Shown in pieces: positions 45,272 through 53,742 of a stretch of DNA of 53,742 nt (position 1 is the stretch's first letter; the number at the start of each line of letters is the position of its first letter). This DNA comes from Streptomyces mangrovisoli (lineage in GTDB: Bacteria > Actinomycetota > Actinomycetes > Streptomycetales > Streptomycetaceae): the NCBI RefSeq assembly GCF_000974985.2, contig NZ_LAVA02000048.1:1-53742 (forward strand), written 5' to 3'. Below the pieces are notes generated by a model. The model made no database searches, was not told the DNA's origin, and saw only the letters and a list, made by a program, of their open reading frames with translations. The position numbers were made by a program, and so were the translations under genes.

Positions 45272-45292
45272 CCGTAGCCGTAGCCGTAGCCG
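45251..45292. repeat. Hexanucleotide microsatellite across the tagH stop codon
   Basis: Seven 6-bp units: AAGCCG, AAGCCG, AAGGCG, then four of TAGCCG. The first TAG is the tagH stop codon. The A-to-T change turns Lys codons into stops. Confidence 0.85.
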
Positions 45293-45302
45293 AAGAGGTG
45301 GA

Positions 45303-45352
45303 AACGCGAAGGGCGCCCCCGGGTCATGTGACCCGGGGGCGCCCTTCGCGTT
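45303..45352. terminator. Strong bidirectional terminator (24-bp stem)
   Basis: A perfect 24-bp inverted repeat (AACGCGAAGGGCGCCCCC... ) with a 2-nt centre, between convergent tagH and gdhB. Long enough to end transcription from both sides. Confidence 0.88.
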
Positions 45353-45360
45353 GCGCCGTG

Positions 45361-45403
45361 CAGCCGGGGTGGCGCGCACACCTGGCGCGCGCCACCCCGG
45401 CTG
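45361..45403. terminator. Second terminator hairpin before gdhB end
   Basis: A 17-bp perfect stem (CAGCCGGGGTGGCGCGC and its complement) with a 9-nt loop, 9 bp after the gdhB stop codon on the minus strand. Confidence 0.8.
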
Positions 45404-45411
45404 CGTACGCC

Positions 45412-48400
45412 CTACATGTGCGTGCGCAGCAGCGTCCGCATCGTGCGCATCGCCACCGACAGGTTGGCCAGGTCGAACGCGTCCGAGCCCTGGATCTCCT
45501 CCAGCGTCGTGCGCGCCCGGCCGAGGATCGCGGCGTTCTTCTGCTCCCACACCGCGAACCGCTGCTCCGGCGTGGAGGTGCCGTTGCCGACGGCGAGCAC
45601 GTCCGCCGTCACCGCGGCGTGCGCCGCGAACAGGTCCTCGCGGATCGCCGCGCGCGCCATCGACTGCCAGCGGTCGGCCCGCGGCAGCTCGATGATGCGG
45701 TCCATCAGCTGCGTGATCCCGAGCCGGTCGGCGAGGTCGTAGTAGACGTCGGCGACGTCCATCGGGTCCTTGCCCATGCGGTCCGCGATCGAGACGATGT
45801 CGAGCGTCGGGAACGCCGACGAGAACCCGGCCACCCGCGTGGCCAGCTCGTCGGGCACGCCCGCGCCGGACAGCTCGTCGTAGATCTGCTGCCACCACTC
45901 CAGGTCCGCGCCGCGCAGCAGCTTCGGCAGCTGCCCCCAGACCTGCTCGACACGCTCCGAGAAGAACTCGACCGTCTCGGAGAGCTGGAGCGGCTGCGGC
46001 CGGTTGTTCAGCAGCCAGCGCGTGCCGCGCTCGACCAGCCGGCGCGAGTGCAGCCGGATCCGGGTCTGCACGATCGCCTCGACCTTGGTGTCGAGCTCCT
46101 CCACCGCGTCCCACACCGAGGCCGAGCGGAAGATCGCCCGCGCCACGGTCTGCGCCCGCACGATCTCCTCCAGCGAGGCACCGGTCTCCTCGCGCAGGCG
46201 GTGCAGATACGTCGTACCGCCCGTGTTGACCGTGTCGTTGACCAGCACGGTCGTGGTGATCTCACGGCGCAGCGGGTGGTTGTCGACCTGCTCGCCGAAC
46301 TTCTCGCGCAGCGCCGTCGGGAAGTACGCGTGCAGCAGCCCGCGCAGATAGGGGTCGTCGGGCAGCGAGGTGGTGAGCAGCTCGTCGGCGACCGTGATCT
46401 TCGTGTACGCCAGCAGGACGGCCGTCTCCGGACCGGTCAGGCCCTGGCCCTGGGCGAGCCGCTCGCGGATCTGCCGGTCCGTCGGCAGGAACTCCAGCGC
46501 CCGGTCCAGGTGGCCCTCGCGGACCAGGTGGCGCAGGAACCGCTGCTGGGCGTGGATCATGTCCTTGGACTGGGCGAGCGCGTTGGCGATCGCGGTGTTC
46601 TGCGCGTAGTTGTTGCGCAGCACCAGCGCGCCGACCTCGTCGGTCATCCCGGCGAGCAGCTTGTTGCGCTGCTTGACCGTCATGTCGCCCTCGGTGACCA
46701 GGCCGTTGAGCAGGATCTTGATGTTCACCTCGTGGTCGGAGGTGTCCACGCCCGCGCTGTTGTCGATGGCGTCGGTGTTGATCCGGCCGCCGTGCACCGC
46801 GAACTCGATCCGGCCCAGCTGGGTCAGGCCCAGGTTGCCGCCCTCGCCGACGACCTTGACCCGGAGGTCTGCGCCGTCGACGCGGATGGCGTCGTTGGCC
46901 TTGTCGCCGACGTCGGCGTTCGACTCCGCGGACGACTTCACGTAGGTGCCGATGCCGCCGTTCCACAGCAGGTCCACCGGCGCCCCGAGGATCGCCCGCA
47001 TCAGGTCGGCCGGGGTCATCTTGGTGACCGCGCCCTCGATGCCGAGCGCCTCGCGGACGTGCGCGTTGACCGGGATCGACTTGGCCGTGCGCGGGAAGAT
47101 CCCGCCGCCCGCCGAGAGCAGCTTCGTGTCGTAGTCGGCCCAGCTGGAGCGGGGCAGCTCGAACAGGCGGCGGCGCTCGGCGTAGGAGACGGCCGCGTCC
47201 GGGGTGGGGTCGAGGAAGATGTGCCGGTGGTCGAAGGCGGCGACCAGGCGGATGTGCTCGCTGAGCAGCATGCCGTTGCCGAACACGTCGCCGGACATGT
47301 CGCCGACGCCGACGACCGTGAAGTCCTCGCTCTGGGTGTCGGTGCCCAGGTCGCGGAAGTGCCGCTTGACGGACTCCCACGCGCCGCGGGCGGTGATGCC
47401 CATGCCCTTGTGGTCGTAGCCCGCGGAGCCGCCGGAGGCGAAGGCGTCGCCCAGCCAGAAGTCGTAGGACTGCGCGACCTCGTTGGCGATGTCCGAGAAC
47501 GTCGCCGTGCCCTTGTCGGCCGCGACCACCAGGTAGGTGTCGTCCTCGTCGTGCCGGACCACGTCCGCGGGGTGCACGACCTCGCCGGCCACCAGGTTGT
47601 CGGTGATGTCGAGCAGCGCCGAGATGAACATCCTGTAGCTGGCGATGCCCTCGGCCAGCCACGCGTCGCGGTCGGCCGCCGGGTCGGGCAGCTGCTTGGC
47701 GACGAAGCCGCCCTTCGCGCCGACCGGCACGATCACGGTGTTCTTGACCATCTGCGCCTTGACCAGGCCGAGGATCTCGGTGCGGAAGTCCTCGCGCCGG
47801 TCGGACCAGCGCAGACCGCCGCGCGCGACCTTGCCGAAGCGCAGGTGCACGCCCTCGACGCGCGGCGAGTACACCCAGATCTCGAACGCCGGGCGGGGCG
47901 CGGGCAGGTCCGGGATCGCCTGCGGGTCGAACTTCATCGAGACGTACGCGTGCGGCTCGCCGCTCGCGGCCTTCTGGAAGAAGTTGGTGCGCAGGGTCGC
48001 CTTGATGACGGTGAGGAAGGACCGCAGGATCCGGTCCTCGTCGAGGCTCGCCACCTGGTCGAGCGCCGCGTCGACCTCTTCGAGGAGGGCGTCGACGATC
48101 TCCAGGCCGGCGCTCTGGCGCTCCGGCGCCATCCGCGCCTCGAACAGCGAGACCAGCAGCCGCGTGGTGTGGACGTTGTTGCGGAGGGTGTCCTCCATGT
48201 AGTCCTGGCTGAAGGTGGAGCCCGCCTGCCGCAGGTACTTGGCGTACGCGCGCAGCACGGTCGCCTGGCGCCAGTTCAGGCCGGCGCTCAGCACCAGGGC
48301 GTTGAACCCGTCGTTCTCCGCCTTGCCGGTCCAGGTCGCGGAGAAGGCGTCCTGGAACCGCTCGCGGCCGTCGTCGCCGAGGTAGTCGCCGTTGCCGCCG

Positions 48401-50346
48401 CCGAGCGACTTGGGCATCCGCAGACCGAAGTCGTAGATCCACGCCGTCGTACGGTCCGAGCAGCGCAGTTCGTACGGCCGCTCGTCGGTGACCTCGACGC
48501 CGAGGCGGTTGAGGACCGGCAGGACCGCGGAGAGGGAGACGGAGTCGCCCTTGCGGTAGATCTTGAAGCGGCGCTCGTCGGGGGCGGCGCCCACCGGCTC
48601 GTACAGGCTGAGCGAGAAGCCCTGCTCGACGGTGAGCGCCTCCAGGTGCACCAGGTCGGCGACGGCCGCGCGCGGGGTGTGGTCGGCCTTGTAGCCCTCG
48701 GGGAAGGCGCTGCCGTAGCGGCGGGCGAGCTCGGCCGCGCGCTCCTCGCCGCACTCGGCGTTCAGCGCCTCGGCGAAGCCGTCGGCCCAGGAGCGGGCGG
48801 CCTCGACCAGGCGGGCCTCGATGCGCTCCTTGTCGCCCTCGCTGAGCTGCGGCAGCTCGGTGCCCTGCGGCACGCGGACCACGAAGTGCAGCCGGGACAG
48901 GATCGACTCGGTGTTCCAGGCGGTGAAGTCGACGCTGATGCCGCCGAGCTCCTCCTTCAGGATGTCGATGATCCGCAGGCGCACACCGGTGGTGTAGCGG
49001 TCGCGGGGCAGGTAGACGAGCGCGGAGTAGTAGCGGCCGTACTCGTCCTGGCGCAGGTACAGGCGCAGCCGGCGCCGCTCCTGGAGGTAGAGCACGGAGG
49101 TGACGATGGCGCGCAGCTCGTCGGCCGGGGTCTGGAACAGCTCGTCGCGCGGGTAGGTCTCCAGGATCTGGAGCAGGTCGCGGCCGTCGTGGCTGTTGGG
49201 CGAGAACCCGGCGCCGTGCAGCACCTCCTCGACCTTGCGGCGGATGACCGGCACCCGGCGCACGGACTCGGTGTACGCGGCCGAGGAGAACAGGCCGAGG
49301 TAGCGGCGCTCGCCGACGACGTTGCCCTCGGCGTCGAACTTCTTCACCCCGACGTAGTCGAGGTAGGACGGGCGGTGCACGGTGGCGCGGCTGTTGGCCT
49401 TGGTCAGCACCAGCAGCTTGTGCTCGCGGGCCTTGGCGCGGGCGTCGGCGGGCAGCCGCTCGAAGGACGGGCTGACCGGGTGGGCGTCGTCGACCGCGTG
49501 GTGCGGGTCGGAGCGCAGGATGCCGAGGCCGGTGCCGGGCACGGCGGCCAGCGAGTCGTCCTCGCGCAGCTGGTACTCGCGGTAGCCGAGGAAGGTGAAG
49601 TGGTCGTCGGCGAGCCAGCGCAGCAGCTCGCGGGCCTCCTCGACGTCCTGCGCGCGCAGGTCGCCGGGGACCGGCTCGCCGGGCAGCTCCTCGGCGAGGC
49701 GGGTCGCCCCGGCGCGCATCTTCTCCCAGTCCTCGACGGCCTCGCGGACGTCGGACAGCACGCGCAGCAGGTCGGCGGTGATCTGCTTGAGGTCGGCGCG
49801 GTCGGTCTCGCGGTCGATCTCGACGTGGATCCAGGACTCGGTGTGCGCGTCGTGCGGGAGGTCACCCGCGGGCGGCGCGCTGAGCACCTCGATGAGCTTG
49901 CCGGTGACGTCGCGGCGGACGACGACCTGCGGGTGGATGACGACGTGGATGCCGCGGCCCTGGCGGGTGAGCTCGTTGGTCACCGAGTCGACGAGGAAGG
50001 GCATGTCGTCGGTGACGACCTCGACGACCGAGTGGCTGCACGTCCAGCCGTTCTCCTCGACCGTCGGCGTGTGCACCCGCACGTTGGCCGTGCCCTGGGG
50101 GCGGTTCTCGGCCAGTCGGTAGTGGGAGACCGCGGCGCCGAAGACGTCGACCGGGTCACGGTCGCCGAGGTCCTCGGGTGCGGTGTGCAGGTAGTAGCGC
50201 TGGAGGAACGCGAGCACGGTGTCCCGGTCCGGGGTGCCCTCGTCCGTCGTCCCGGTCGGTAGGCGCCCCCCGACCGGGCTGTTCTCAGCTACCCGGGCGG
50301 CCCTCTCGAGCAGCTCGGCCTTGGCTTCGTCCAGCTTGGTCTGCAT
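45412..50346 (-). CDS. gdhB: NAD-specific glutamate dehydrogenase, large (~180 kDa) type
   Basis: A 1,644-residue enzyme of the large NAD-GDH class, first described from Streptomyces clavuligerus. It oxidises glutamate to 2-oxoglutarate and ammonium for catabolism. The N-terminal third (~1-700) is the regulatory region. The catalytic part (~700-1200) has RFGKVARGGLRWSDRREDFRTE, PVGAKGGFVAKQLPD, a nucleotide-binding GVGDMSGDVFGNG and GGNLGLTQLGRIEFAVHGG. The C-terminal region is unique to the class. ATG 50346 has AGAGGAC upstream. It is a single gene with two terminators. The opposite strand also stays open for 5.1 kb, a GC effect. Confidence 0.96.
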   Translation of the reverse strand: MQTKLDEAKAELLERAARVAENSPVGGRLPTGTTDEGTPDRDTVLAFLQRYYLHTAPEDLGDRDPVDVFGAAVSHYRLAENRPQGTANVRVHTPTVEENGWTCSHSVVEVVTDDMPFLVDSVTNELTRQGRGIHVVIHPQVVVRRDVTGKLIEVLSAPPAGDLPHDAHTESWIHVEIDRETDRADLKQITADLLRVLSDVREAVEDWEKMRAGATRLAEELPGEPVPGDLRAQDVEEARELLRWLADDHFTFLGYREYQLREDDSLAAVPGTGLGILRSDPHHAVDDAHPVSPSFERLPADARAKAREHKLLVLTKANSRATVHRPSYLDYVGVKKFDAEGNVVGERRYLGLFSSAAYTESVRRVPVIRRKVEEVLHGAGFSPNSHDGRDLLQILETYPRDELFQTPADELRAIVTSVLYLQERRRLRLYLRQDEYGRYYSALVYLPRDRYTTGVRLRIIDILKEELGGISVDFTAWNTESILSRLHFVVRVPQGTELPQLSEGDKERIEARLVEAARSWADGFAEALNAECGEERAAELARRYGSAFPEGYKADHTPRAAVADLVHLEALTVEQGFSLSLYEPVGAAPDERRFKIYRKGDSVSLSAVLPVLNRLGVEVTDERPYELRCSDRTTAWIYDFGLRMPKSLGGGNGDYLGDDGRERFQDAFSATWTGKAENDGFNALVLSAGLNWRQATVLRAYAKYLRQAGSTFSQDYMEDTLRNNVHTTRLLVSLFEARMAPERQSAGLEIVDALLEEVDAALDQVASLDEDRILRSFLTVIKATLRTNFFQKAASGEPHAYVSMKFDPQAIPDLPAPRPAFEIWVYSPRVEGVHLRFGKVARGGLRWSDRREDFRTEILGLVKAQMVKNTVIVPVGAKGGFVAKQLPDPAADRDAWLAEGIASYRMFISALLDITDNLVAGEVVHPADVVRHDEDDTYLVVAADKGTATFSDIANEVAQSYDFWLGDAFASGGSAGYDHKGMGITARGAWESVKRHFRDLGTDTQSEDFTVVGVGDMSGDVFGNGMLLSEHIRLVAAFDHRHIFLDPTPDAAVSYAERRRLFELPRSSWADYDTKLLSAGGGIFPRTAKSIPVNAHVREALGIEGAVTKMTPADLMRAILGAPVDLLWNGGIGTYVKSSAESNADVGDKANDAIRVDGADLRVKVVGEGGNLGLTQLGRIEFAVHGGRINTDAIDNSAGVDTSDHEVNIKILLNGLVTEGDMTVKQRNKLLAGMTDEVGALVLRNNYAQNTAIANALAQSKDMIHAQQRFLRHLVREGHLDRALEFLPTDRQIRERLAQGQGLTGPETAVLLAYTKITVADELLTTSLPDDPYLRGLLHAYFPTALREKFGEQVDNHPLRREITTTVLVNDTVNTGGTTYLHRLREETGASLEEIVRAQTVARAIFRSASVWDAVEELDTKVEAIVQTRIRLHSRRLVERGTRWLLNNRPQPLQLSETVEFFSERVEQVWGQLPKLLRGADLEWWQQIYDELSGAGVPDELATRVAGFSSAFPTLDIVSIADRMGKDPMDVADVYYDLADRLGITQLMDRIIELPRADRWQSMARAAIREDLFAAHAAVTADVLAVGNGTSTPEQRFAVWEQKNAAILGRARTTLEEIQGSDAFDLANLSVAMRTMRTLLRTHM

Positions 50347-50831
50347 TGTCCTCTGGCTCCTGTCGCGCGCCGTTGCGTGACGTAGAAGGAAGTACGGTCT
50401 CTTCCCCTGCGGCTCGACGCCACGGCCCGGGATGTCCGGTCCGCTCCGACGCTATGCCGCACGGTGAGATGAGCGGGGGGTTATCGGCCATTCTCGACGC
50501 GCCCGAGGGATGTGACGCTGCTCTCGGCGACGTCCGGGCGAAGGAGGAGATCGGCGTCCTGGGGGCTCTGAGGGCCCCGTCCCGCCCGCGCGGACCAGCG
50601 ATCGACGCCCGGTCACGGATGTCGTCCGTGCTCACCGGGCGCAGAGCAGGGGCGACAGTGCCCCCGCGACCTATCGCGCTGATCACGCCACCAGGCTATC
50701 GCCCCCGACCGGGGGCCCGTCATGAGCCGTATGTGTACAAAACCGAGGGGGGAACTTTGACAGTCTGCACAGGGGCACGCGGGGTTGCGGCGGCGTATCC
50801 GGCGCGGCAGGTTGCTCATGTCGGCACGTTC
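50347..50831. other. Intergenic region upstream of gdhB
   Basis: Noncoding stretch between divergent gdhB and the DJ-1-like gene. Lower-GC parts around 50720-50760 (GTATGTGTACAAAACC) may hold a promoter. Open frames crossing it have no family resemblance, and I see no conserved site. Confidence 0.5.
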
Positions 50832-50945
50832 CGATCCGGCGGTCCGGACGGGTCAGGCGATCCGGCCCCAGCCGTCCGGACGGGCCCGACGATCCGGCGG
50901 TCCGGCCGGGTCCGGCGGTCCGACGGTTTCGACCGGTCCAGACAG
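50832..50945. repeat. Degenerate repeats rich in CGATCCGG / GGTCCGG
   Basis: CGATCCGGCGGTCCGG occurs exactly at 50832-50847 and 50890-50905 (58 bp apart), with related CGATCCGGCC and GGTCCGG copies between and after. They directly precede the DJ-1-like gene start region. Confidence 0.7.
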
Positions 50946-50981
50946 GTCCATTCGATCCAGGCAGTTCGAGGGGAGCGCGGC

Positions 50982-51548
50982 ATGACGGCGAAGATCCTCA
51001 TCGTCACCGGCGACGCGGCGGAGTCATTGGAGGTCCTGTACCCCTACCAGCGGCTGCGCGAGGAGGGCTACGAGGTCCACATCGCGGCGCCCGAACGCAA
51101 GAAGCTGCGGTTCGTCGTCCACGACTTCGAACCCGGTTTCGACACCTACACCGAGAAGCCCGGCTACACCTGGCCCGCCGACCTCGCCTTCTCCGAGGTC
51201 GATCCCGGCCAGTACGCCGCGCTCGTCGTCCCGGGCGGACGCGCCCCGGAGTACCTGCGCAACGACCCCGAGCTGCGCAAGATCCTGAAGTCGTTCTTCG
51301 ACACGGACAAGCCGGTCGCCCAGATCTGCCACGGCCCGCTGCTGACCGCGGCGGTCGACGCGCTGCGCGGGCGGCGCGTCACGGCCTATCCGGCACTGGA
51401 GCTCGACATGCAGACCGCGGGGGCGACCTTCCAGGACGCGGAGGCCGTGGTCGACGGCACGCTGGTCTCGGCGCGGGCGTGGCCGGACCACTCGGCGTGG
51501 ATGCGGGAGTTCCTGACGGTGCTGCGGGCGAAGGCGCCCGTCACCTGA
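50982..51548 (+). CDS. DJ-1/PfpI superfamily protein
   Basis: A 188-residue class I glutamine-amidotransferase-like protein. The nucleophile elbow is C116-H117 in QICHGPLLTAA, with the conserved glutamate E14 in GDAAESLE. PYQRLREEGYEV and PGGRAPEYLRND match the PfpI/YhbO type, linked to protease, chaperone or deglycase-like stress roles, whose activity is debated. I chose ATG 50982, with GAGGGGAG upstream; the open frame extends back to 50178 only through repeats. Divergent from gdhB and convergent with the HAD gene. Confidence 0.88.
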   Translation: MTAKILIVTGDAAESLEVLYPYQRLREEGYEVHIAAPERKKLRFVVHDFEPGFDTYTEKPGYTWPADLAFSEVDPGQYAALVVPGGRAPEYLRNDPELRKILKSFFDTDKPVAQICHGPLLTAAVDALRGRRVTAYPALELDMQTAGATFQDAEAVVDGTLVSARAWPDHSAWMREFLTVLRAKAPVT

Positions 51549-51549
51549 G

Positions 51550-51613
51550 ACCGGAGACGGACCGAAGACCGGACCGGGGACGGACCGAGGACGGACCGGG
51601 GGCCGGACCGGGG
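51550..51613. repeat. Tandem GACGGACCG-like repeats
   Basis: Five to six imperfect copies of a ~10-bp unit (GACGGACCGA, GACCGGACCGGG, ...) directly after the DJ-1-like stop codon. No hairpin is evident. Confidence 0.6.
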
Positions 51614-51637
51614 CGGTGTGGATGGCCGGAAAGCGGT

Positions 51638-52303
51638 TCACACCGCCAGCCGCCGGGCCTCCTCGACCGCCTCCGCCAGCGTGTCCACCACGGGCACGCC
51701 GACCTCCTCCAGGCTCGCGCGGCTGTGCGAGCCGCCGGTGTACAGCACGGCCCGCGCCCCGACGTGCAGCGCGGCCACCGCGTCGTCGGCCGCGTCCCCG
51801 ATGACCACCGTGCGCGCCGGGTCCACGCCGGCCAGCCCGCCGAGATGGCGCACCATGTGCTCGGCCTTGCTGCCCCCGGACGGCCCGGTCCGCCCGTCGA
51901 CGCGTATGAACTGCGCCTCGATCCCGAGGCGCCGTACCAGCGGCACGAGCTCCTCGTGCTGGTACATGCTGAGGATCGACTGGCTGTGGCCGGCGGACCG
52001 CCACCCGTCGAGCAGCTCCGTCGCGCCCGTGGTCAGCGCGCAGCGCGCCCGCTGCTCGGCGTAGTACCGGTGGAAGATCTCGTCCATGACGATCCACTCG
52101 GCGTCCGTGGGCAGCCGCCCCATCAGCCGCTCGTAGAACTTCGGCACCGGCACGCAGTACAGCGCGCGGTAGCGCTCCAGCGTGATCGGCTCCAGGCCGA
52201 GCTCGGCGAAGGCCGCGTTCGTCGCCACGATGATCGCGTCGTTGTCGTGGAACAGGGTCCCGTTCCAGTCCCAGACGATGTGCGCCGCTTGCTGCATCCC
52301 CAT
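51638..52303 (-). CDS. HAD-superfamily hydrolase, PGP-like
   Basis: A 221-residue HAD phosphatase-like enzyme with a cap domain between motif I and II. Motif I is WDWNGTLF: nucleophile D12, but the usual second aspartate is Asn14. Motif II is ILSMYQ, motif III includes K in SKAEHM and motif IV is VIGDAADD. Asn in place of the acid/base Asp suggests altered chemistry, although DxN is not rare among HAD_2 members. I chose ATG 52303 (MGMQQAAHIVW); ATG 52333 and 52297 are possible. The substrate is unknown. It is downstream of the DUF6912-like gene on the same strand. Confidence 0.85.
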   Translation of the reverse strand: MGMQQAAHIVWDWNGTLFHDNDAIIVATNAAFAELGLEPITLERYRALYCVPVPKFYERLMGRLPTDAEWIVMDEIFHRYYAEQRARCALTTGATELLDGWRSAGHSQSILSMYQHEELVPLVRRLGIEAQFIRVDGRTGPSGGSKAEHMVRHLGGLAGVDPARTVVIGDAADDAVAALHVGARAVLYTGGSHSRASLEEVGVPVVDTLAEAVEEARRLAV

Positions 52304-52398
52304 GCCCGACAACGTACCCGGCCCCACTGACAATCAAGGGAACCGCAGGTGAGGACCCGGGGGCGGCCGTCAGCCGAGGCCCGACGCGGGGCCGGCCC

Positions 52399-52911
52399 TC
52401 AGCCGAGGCCGACCAGGCCGGGGATCTCCTGCGTGGCGTACCAGAGCAGTTCGTGGTCCTCGGCGCCGTCGACGACGAACTGCGCGTCGTCGTCCCCGCC
52501 GTCCGCCGCCGGGAGCGCCGCCGCGGCCGCGGTCACGTCGCGCTCGGCGTCCTCGAGGTCGACATGGACCGCGGCGGCCTTGGCCAGCGCCACCGTGCCG
52601 GCGACCCGCACCTCGCCGAGGGCGGCCGGGTCCAGCCCGCGGTCGGGGTCGGCCGTCGCGGTGCCGTCGGGCACGTCGACGGCCACGACCACCCGGCGCC
52701 GCGGCGCGTCCGCGTCCGCCGCCAGCAGGCGCAGCGAGGCCAGTGCCGCGCGGCTCAGCGCCGCGTACTCCAGCTCCTCGATGTCGTCCGAGAGGTACCA
52801 CTCGCGCAGGGCCGGCGTGACGGCGTACGCGACGAACGGTCCCGCCCCCAGCTCGCCCGTCTTGTGCGCCTCGGCGAGCCCGGGGAGCGTCAGGGGGACG
52901 TAGACACGCAT
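52399..52911 (-). CDS. DUF6912-type protein of unknown function
   Basis: A 170-residue soluble acidic protein beginning MRVYVPLTLPGLAEAHKTGE, with PFVAYAVTPALREWY and ELEYAALSRAALASLRLLA, a pattern conserved in actinobacteria under DUF6912. No catalytic motif or membrane segment is visible. AGGAAAG lies 11 nt before ATG 52911; the open frame continues upstream to 53238 without support. It lies 95 bp upstream of the HAD gene, so they may share a transcript. Confidence 0.8.
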   Translation of the reverse strand: MRVYVPLTLPGLAEAHKTGELGAGPFVAYAVTPALREWYLSDDIEELEYAALSRAALASLRLLAADADAPRRRVVVAVDVPDGTATADPDRGLDPAALGEVRVAGTVALAKAAAVHVDLEDAERDVTAAAAALPAADGGDDDAQFVVDGAEDHELLWYATQEIPGLVGLG

Positions 52912-53240
52912 GGCTGGCCGCTTTCCTAGTCGTTTGCGCGAACGTCGTGCACCGCGCGCCGCGCACTGCGGCAAAAGGGCCTTCAGGATACGTGCGGGCG
53001 TCCCCTTTCGGGTCCGTGCCCGGGGCCGCCGACGCGTCCATCCGGCGAACCTCCGTTCACCCGGTGACGCCCGTGTTCTCCCGGCCTCCGCACCACCCGC
53101 GTCACCCTGATAAGTGAATTCCGCCGGGCCCCCGGCACGGCCCGGCGCTTCCTTGCCCCGGCCGTCCCCGACGCCGTACAAGATCCACACCGCCAAGTTA
53201 CCGCCTGGTATCCGATCCGGCTCAGCGAACGGGGACATCC
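52912..53240. other. Divergent promoter region (DUF6912-like / Rv3235-like)
   Basis: A 329-bp noncoding gap with promoters for both flanking genes. The sequence near 53100-53120 (TGATAAGTGAATTCC) is locally A/T-rich. I see no repeat or clear operator. Confidence 0.4.
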
Positions 53241-53699
53241 ATGAACAAGGTCATGACCAGGGCCCAGCAGCACCCGGCCGGGTCCCGCCCGCCGGGGCGG
53301 CGCGACTCCCGGCGCCCCGGCGGCGGCCGCCCGCCCGCCGTGCCGGCCCGGCCCCGTCCCACCGACCTGTTCGCCGACCGCCTCCTCGCCGTCCTCAGCG
53401 GCGAGCGCCCGGTGCACTGGATGCTCGGCCACACCGCGGGCAGCGCCTACGACGACCTGGCGCGCCTCGCCGAGCACGGACCGCTGCGCACCCGCGGCAC
53501 CCGTCCCGTGGTCCGCGACATCGGCTACTACGTCCCCCGCCGGGGCGCCGTCGAGGCGTTCGCCCGGATCGGCGCGGGCGAGCGGCTGCGGGCGCTGGCC
53601 TTCCGCCTGGAACAGGGCGAGGACCTCCGCTGGCGCTGCACGGCGGTCGAACTGGGCGGCCCGTCCACCCGCAGCCCGGAGACCGCCCGAGGGGCCTGA
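53241..53699 (+). CDS. Rv3235-family protein
   Basis: A 152-residue protein: a basic Pro/Arg-rich N terminus (~1-40), then the conserved Rv3235 core (TDLFADRLLAVLSGERPVHWMLGHTAGSAYDDLARLAEH, and ALAFRLEQGEDLRWRCTAVELG). In actinobacteria this family usually lies directly upstream of secA, which here would fall beyond the window, so a link to protein export has been suggested but is not proven. GGGGAC precedes ATG 53241; ATG 53253 is possible. Only 43 bases of GC-rich sequence follow. Confidence 0.82.
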   Translation: MNKVMTRAQQHPAGSRPPGRRDSRRPGGGRPPAVPARPRPTDLFADRLLAVLSGERPVHWMLGHTAGSAYDDLARLAEHGPLRTRGTRPVVRDIGYYVPRRGAVEAFARIGAGERLRALAFRLEQGEDLRWRCTAVELGGPSTRSPETARGA

Positions 53700-53742
53700 G
53701 GGGGCACGAGAGGGCCCGGGAGGGGGCCTGGGGGCCCGGGAG

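Noticed and set aside
45148..50262. A 1,704-codon open frame on the plus strand opposite gdhB
   Set aside because: It mirrors gdhB codons. It is rich in Val, Gly, Arg, Asp and Leu without family motifs, as expected for the antisense frame of a GC-rich gene.
50178..50981. N-terminal extension of the DJ-1-like gene
   Set aside because: The sequence crosses the gdhB start and a repeat field and has no DJ-1 resemblance; GAGGGGAG before ATG 50982 marks the start.

Overview
The window is a high-GC actinobacterial chromosome segment, almost certainly Streptomyces. GTG and TTG starts, ATGA-coupled operons, a two-piece ssrA/smpB locus, nnaR-narK, matAB, the pkaA/pkaB kinase pair and the large NAD-glutamate dehydrogenase all point that way, and the gene order looks like the conserved core region known from S. 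coelicolor. I see no plasmid, phage, CRISPR or insertion-sequence genes.

Layout: (1) 172-2832, minus strand: nitrate/nitrite regulator NnaR and transporter NarK, with a candidate GlnR site upstream. (2) 3097-7459, minus strand: matA-matB plus a translationally coupled acyltransferase, a locus for an extracellular aminosugar polymer (poly-N-acetylglucosamine). (3) 7618-9988: a LysR regulator divergent from an MFS pump. (4) 10926-17319: a complete alpha-xyloside uptake and cleavage operon (binding protein, two permeases, YicI-type GH31 alpha-xylosidase, LacI repressor) behind two palindromic operators. (5) 17472-24139: tmRNA, smpB, an S41 processing protease, ftsX-ftsE, a small zinc-ribbon membrane protein, an LAETG sortase substrate and prfB. 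(6) 24581-31923: two membrane-anchored Ser/Thr kinases (PkaB-like, PkaA-like) and, divergent from PkaA, a 1,211-residue FHA plus EccC/EssC-like protein whose Walker motifs are altered. (7) 32237-35925: a second sugar ABC importer without an ATPase gene. (8) 36116-42314: a decayed glycosyltransferase relic, a polytopic membrane protein, the ohr/ohrR peroxide pair with a clear OhrR box, a GT-C glycosyltransferase and galE-like epimerase. (9) 42600-45271: a TetR regulator divergent from a TagGH-type polysaccharide exporter. (10) 45412-53699: NAD-specific glutamate dehydrogenase, a DJ-1/PfpI protein, a HAD hydrolase, a DUF6912-type protein and an Rv3235-family protein.

A short dispersed repeat with core GCGCGGGGAACTGCGCG occurs about 21-23 times in six intergenic clusters, in both orientations. 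It seems to have extended the C terminus of one glycosyltransferase gene and it lies next to the glycosyltransferase relic. Both ABC sugar importers lack an ATPase gene, so they probably use a shared ATPase such as MsiK encoded elsewhere. The most interesting observations are the FHA/EccC-like protein beside the kinases, the dispersed repeat family, a 46-bp perfect palindrome spanning a stop codon, the glycosyltransferase relic, and the acyltransferase coupled to matAB.
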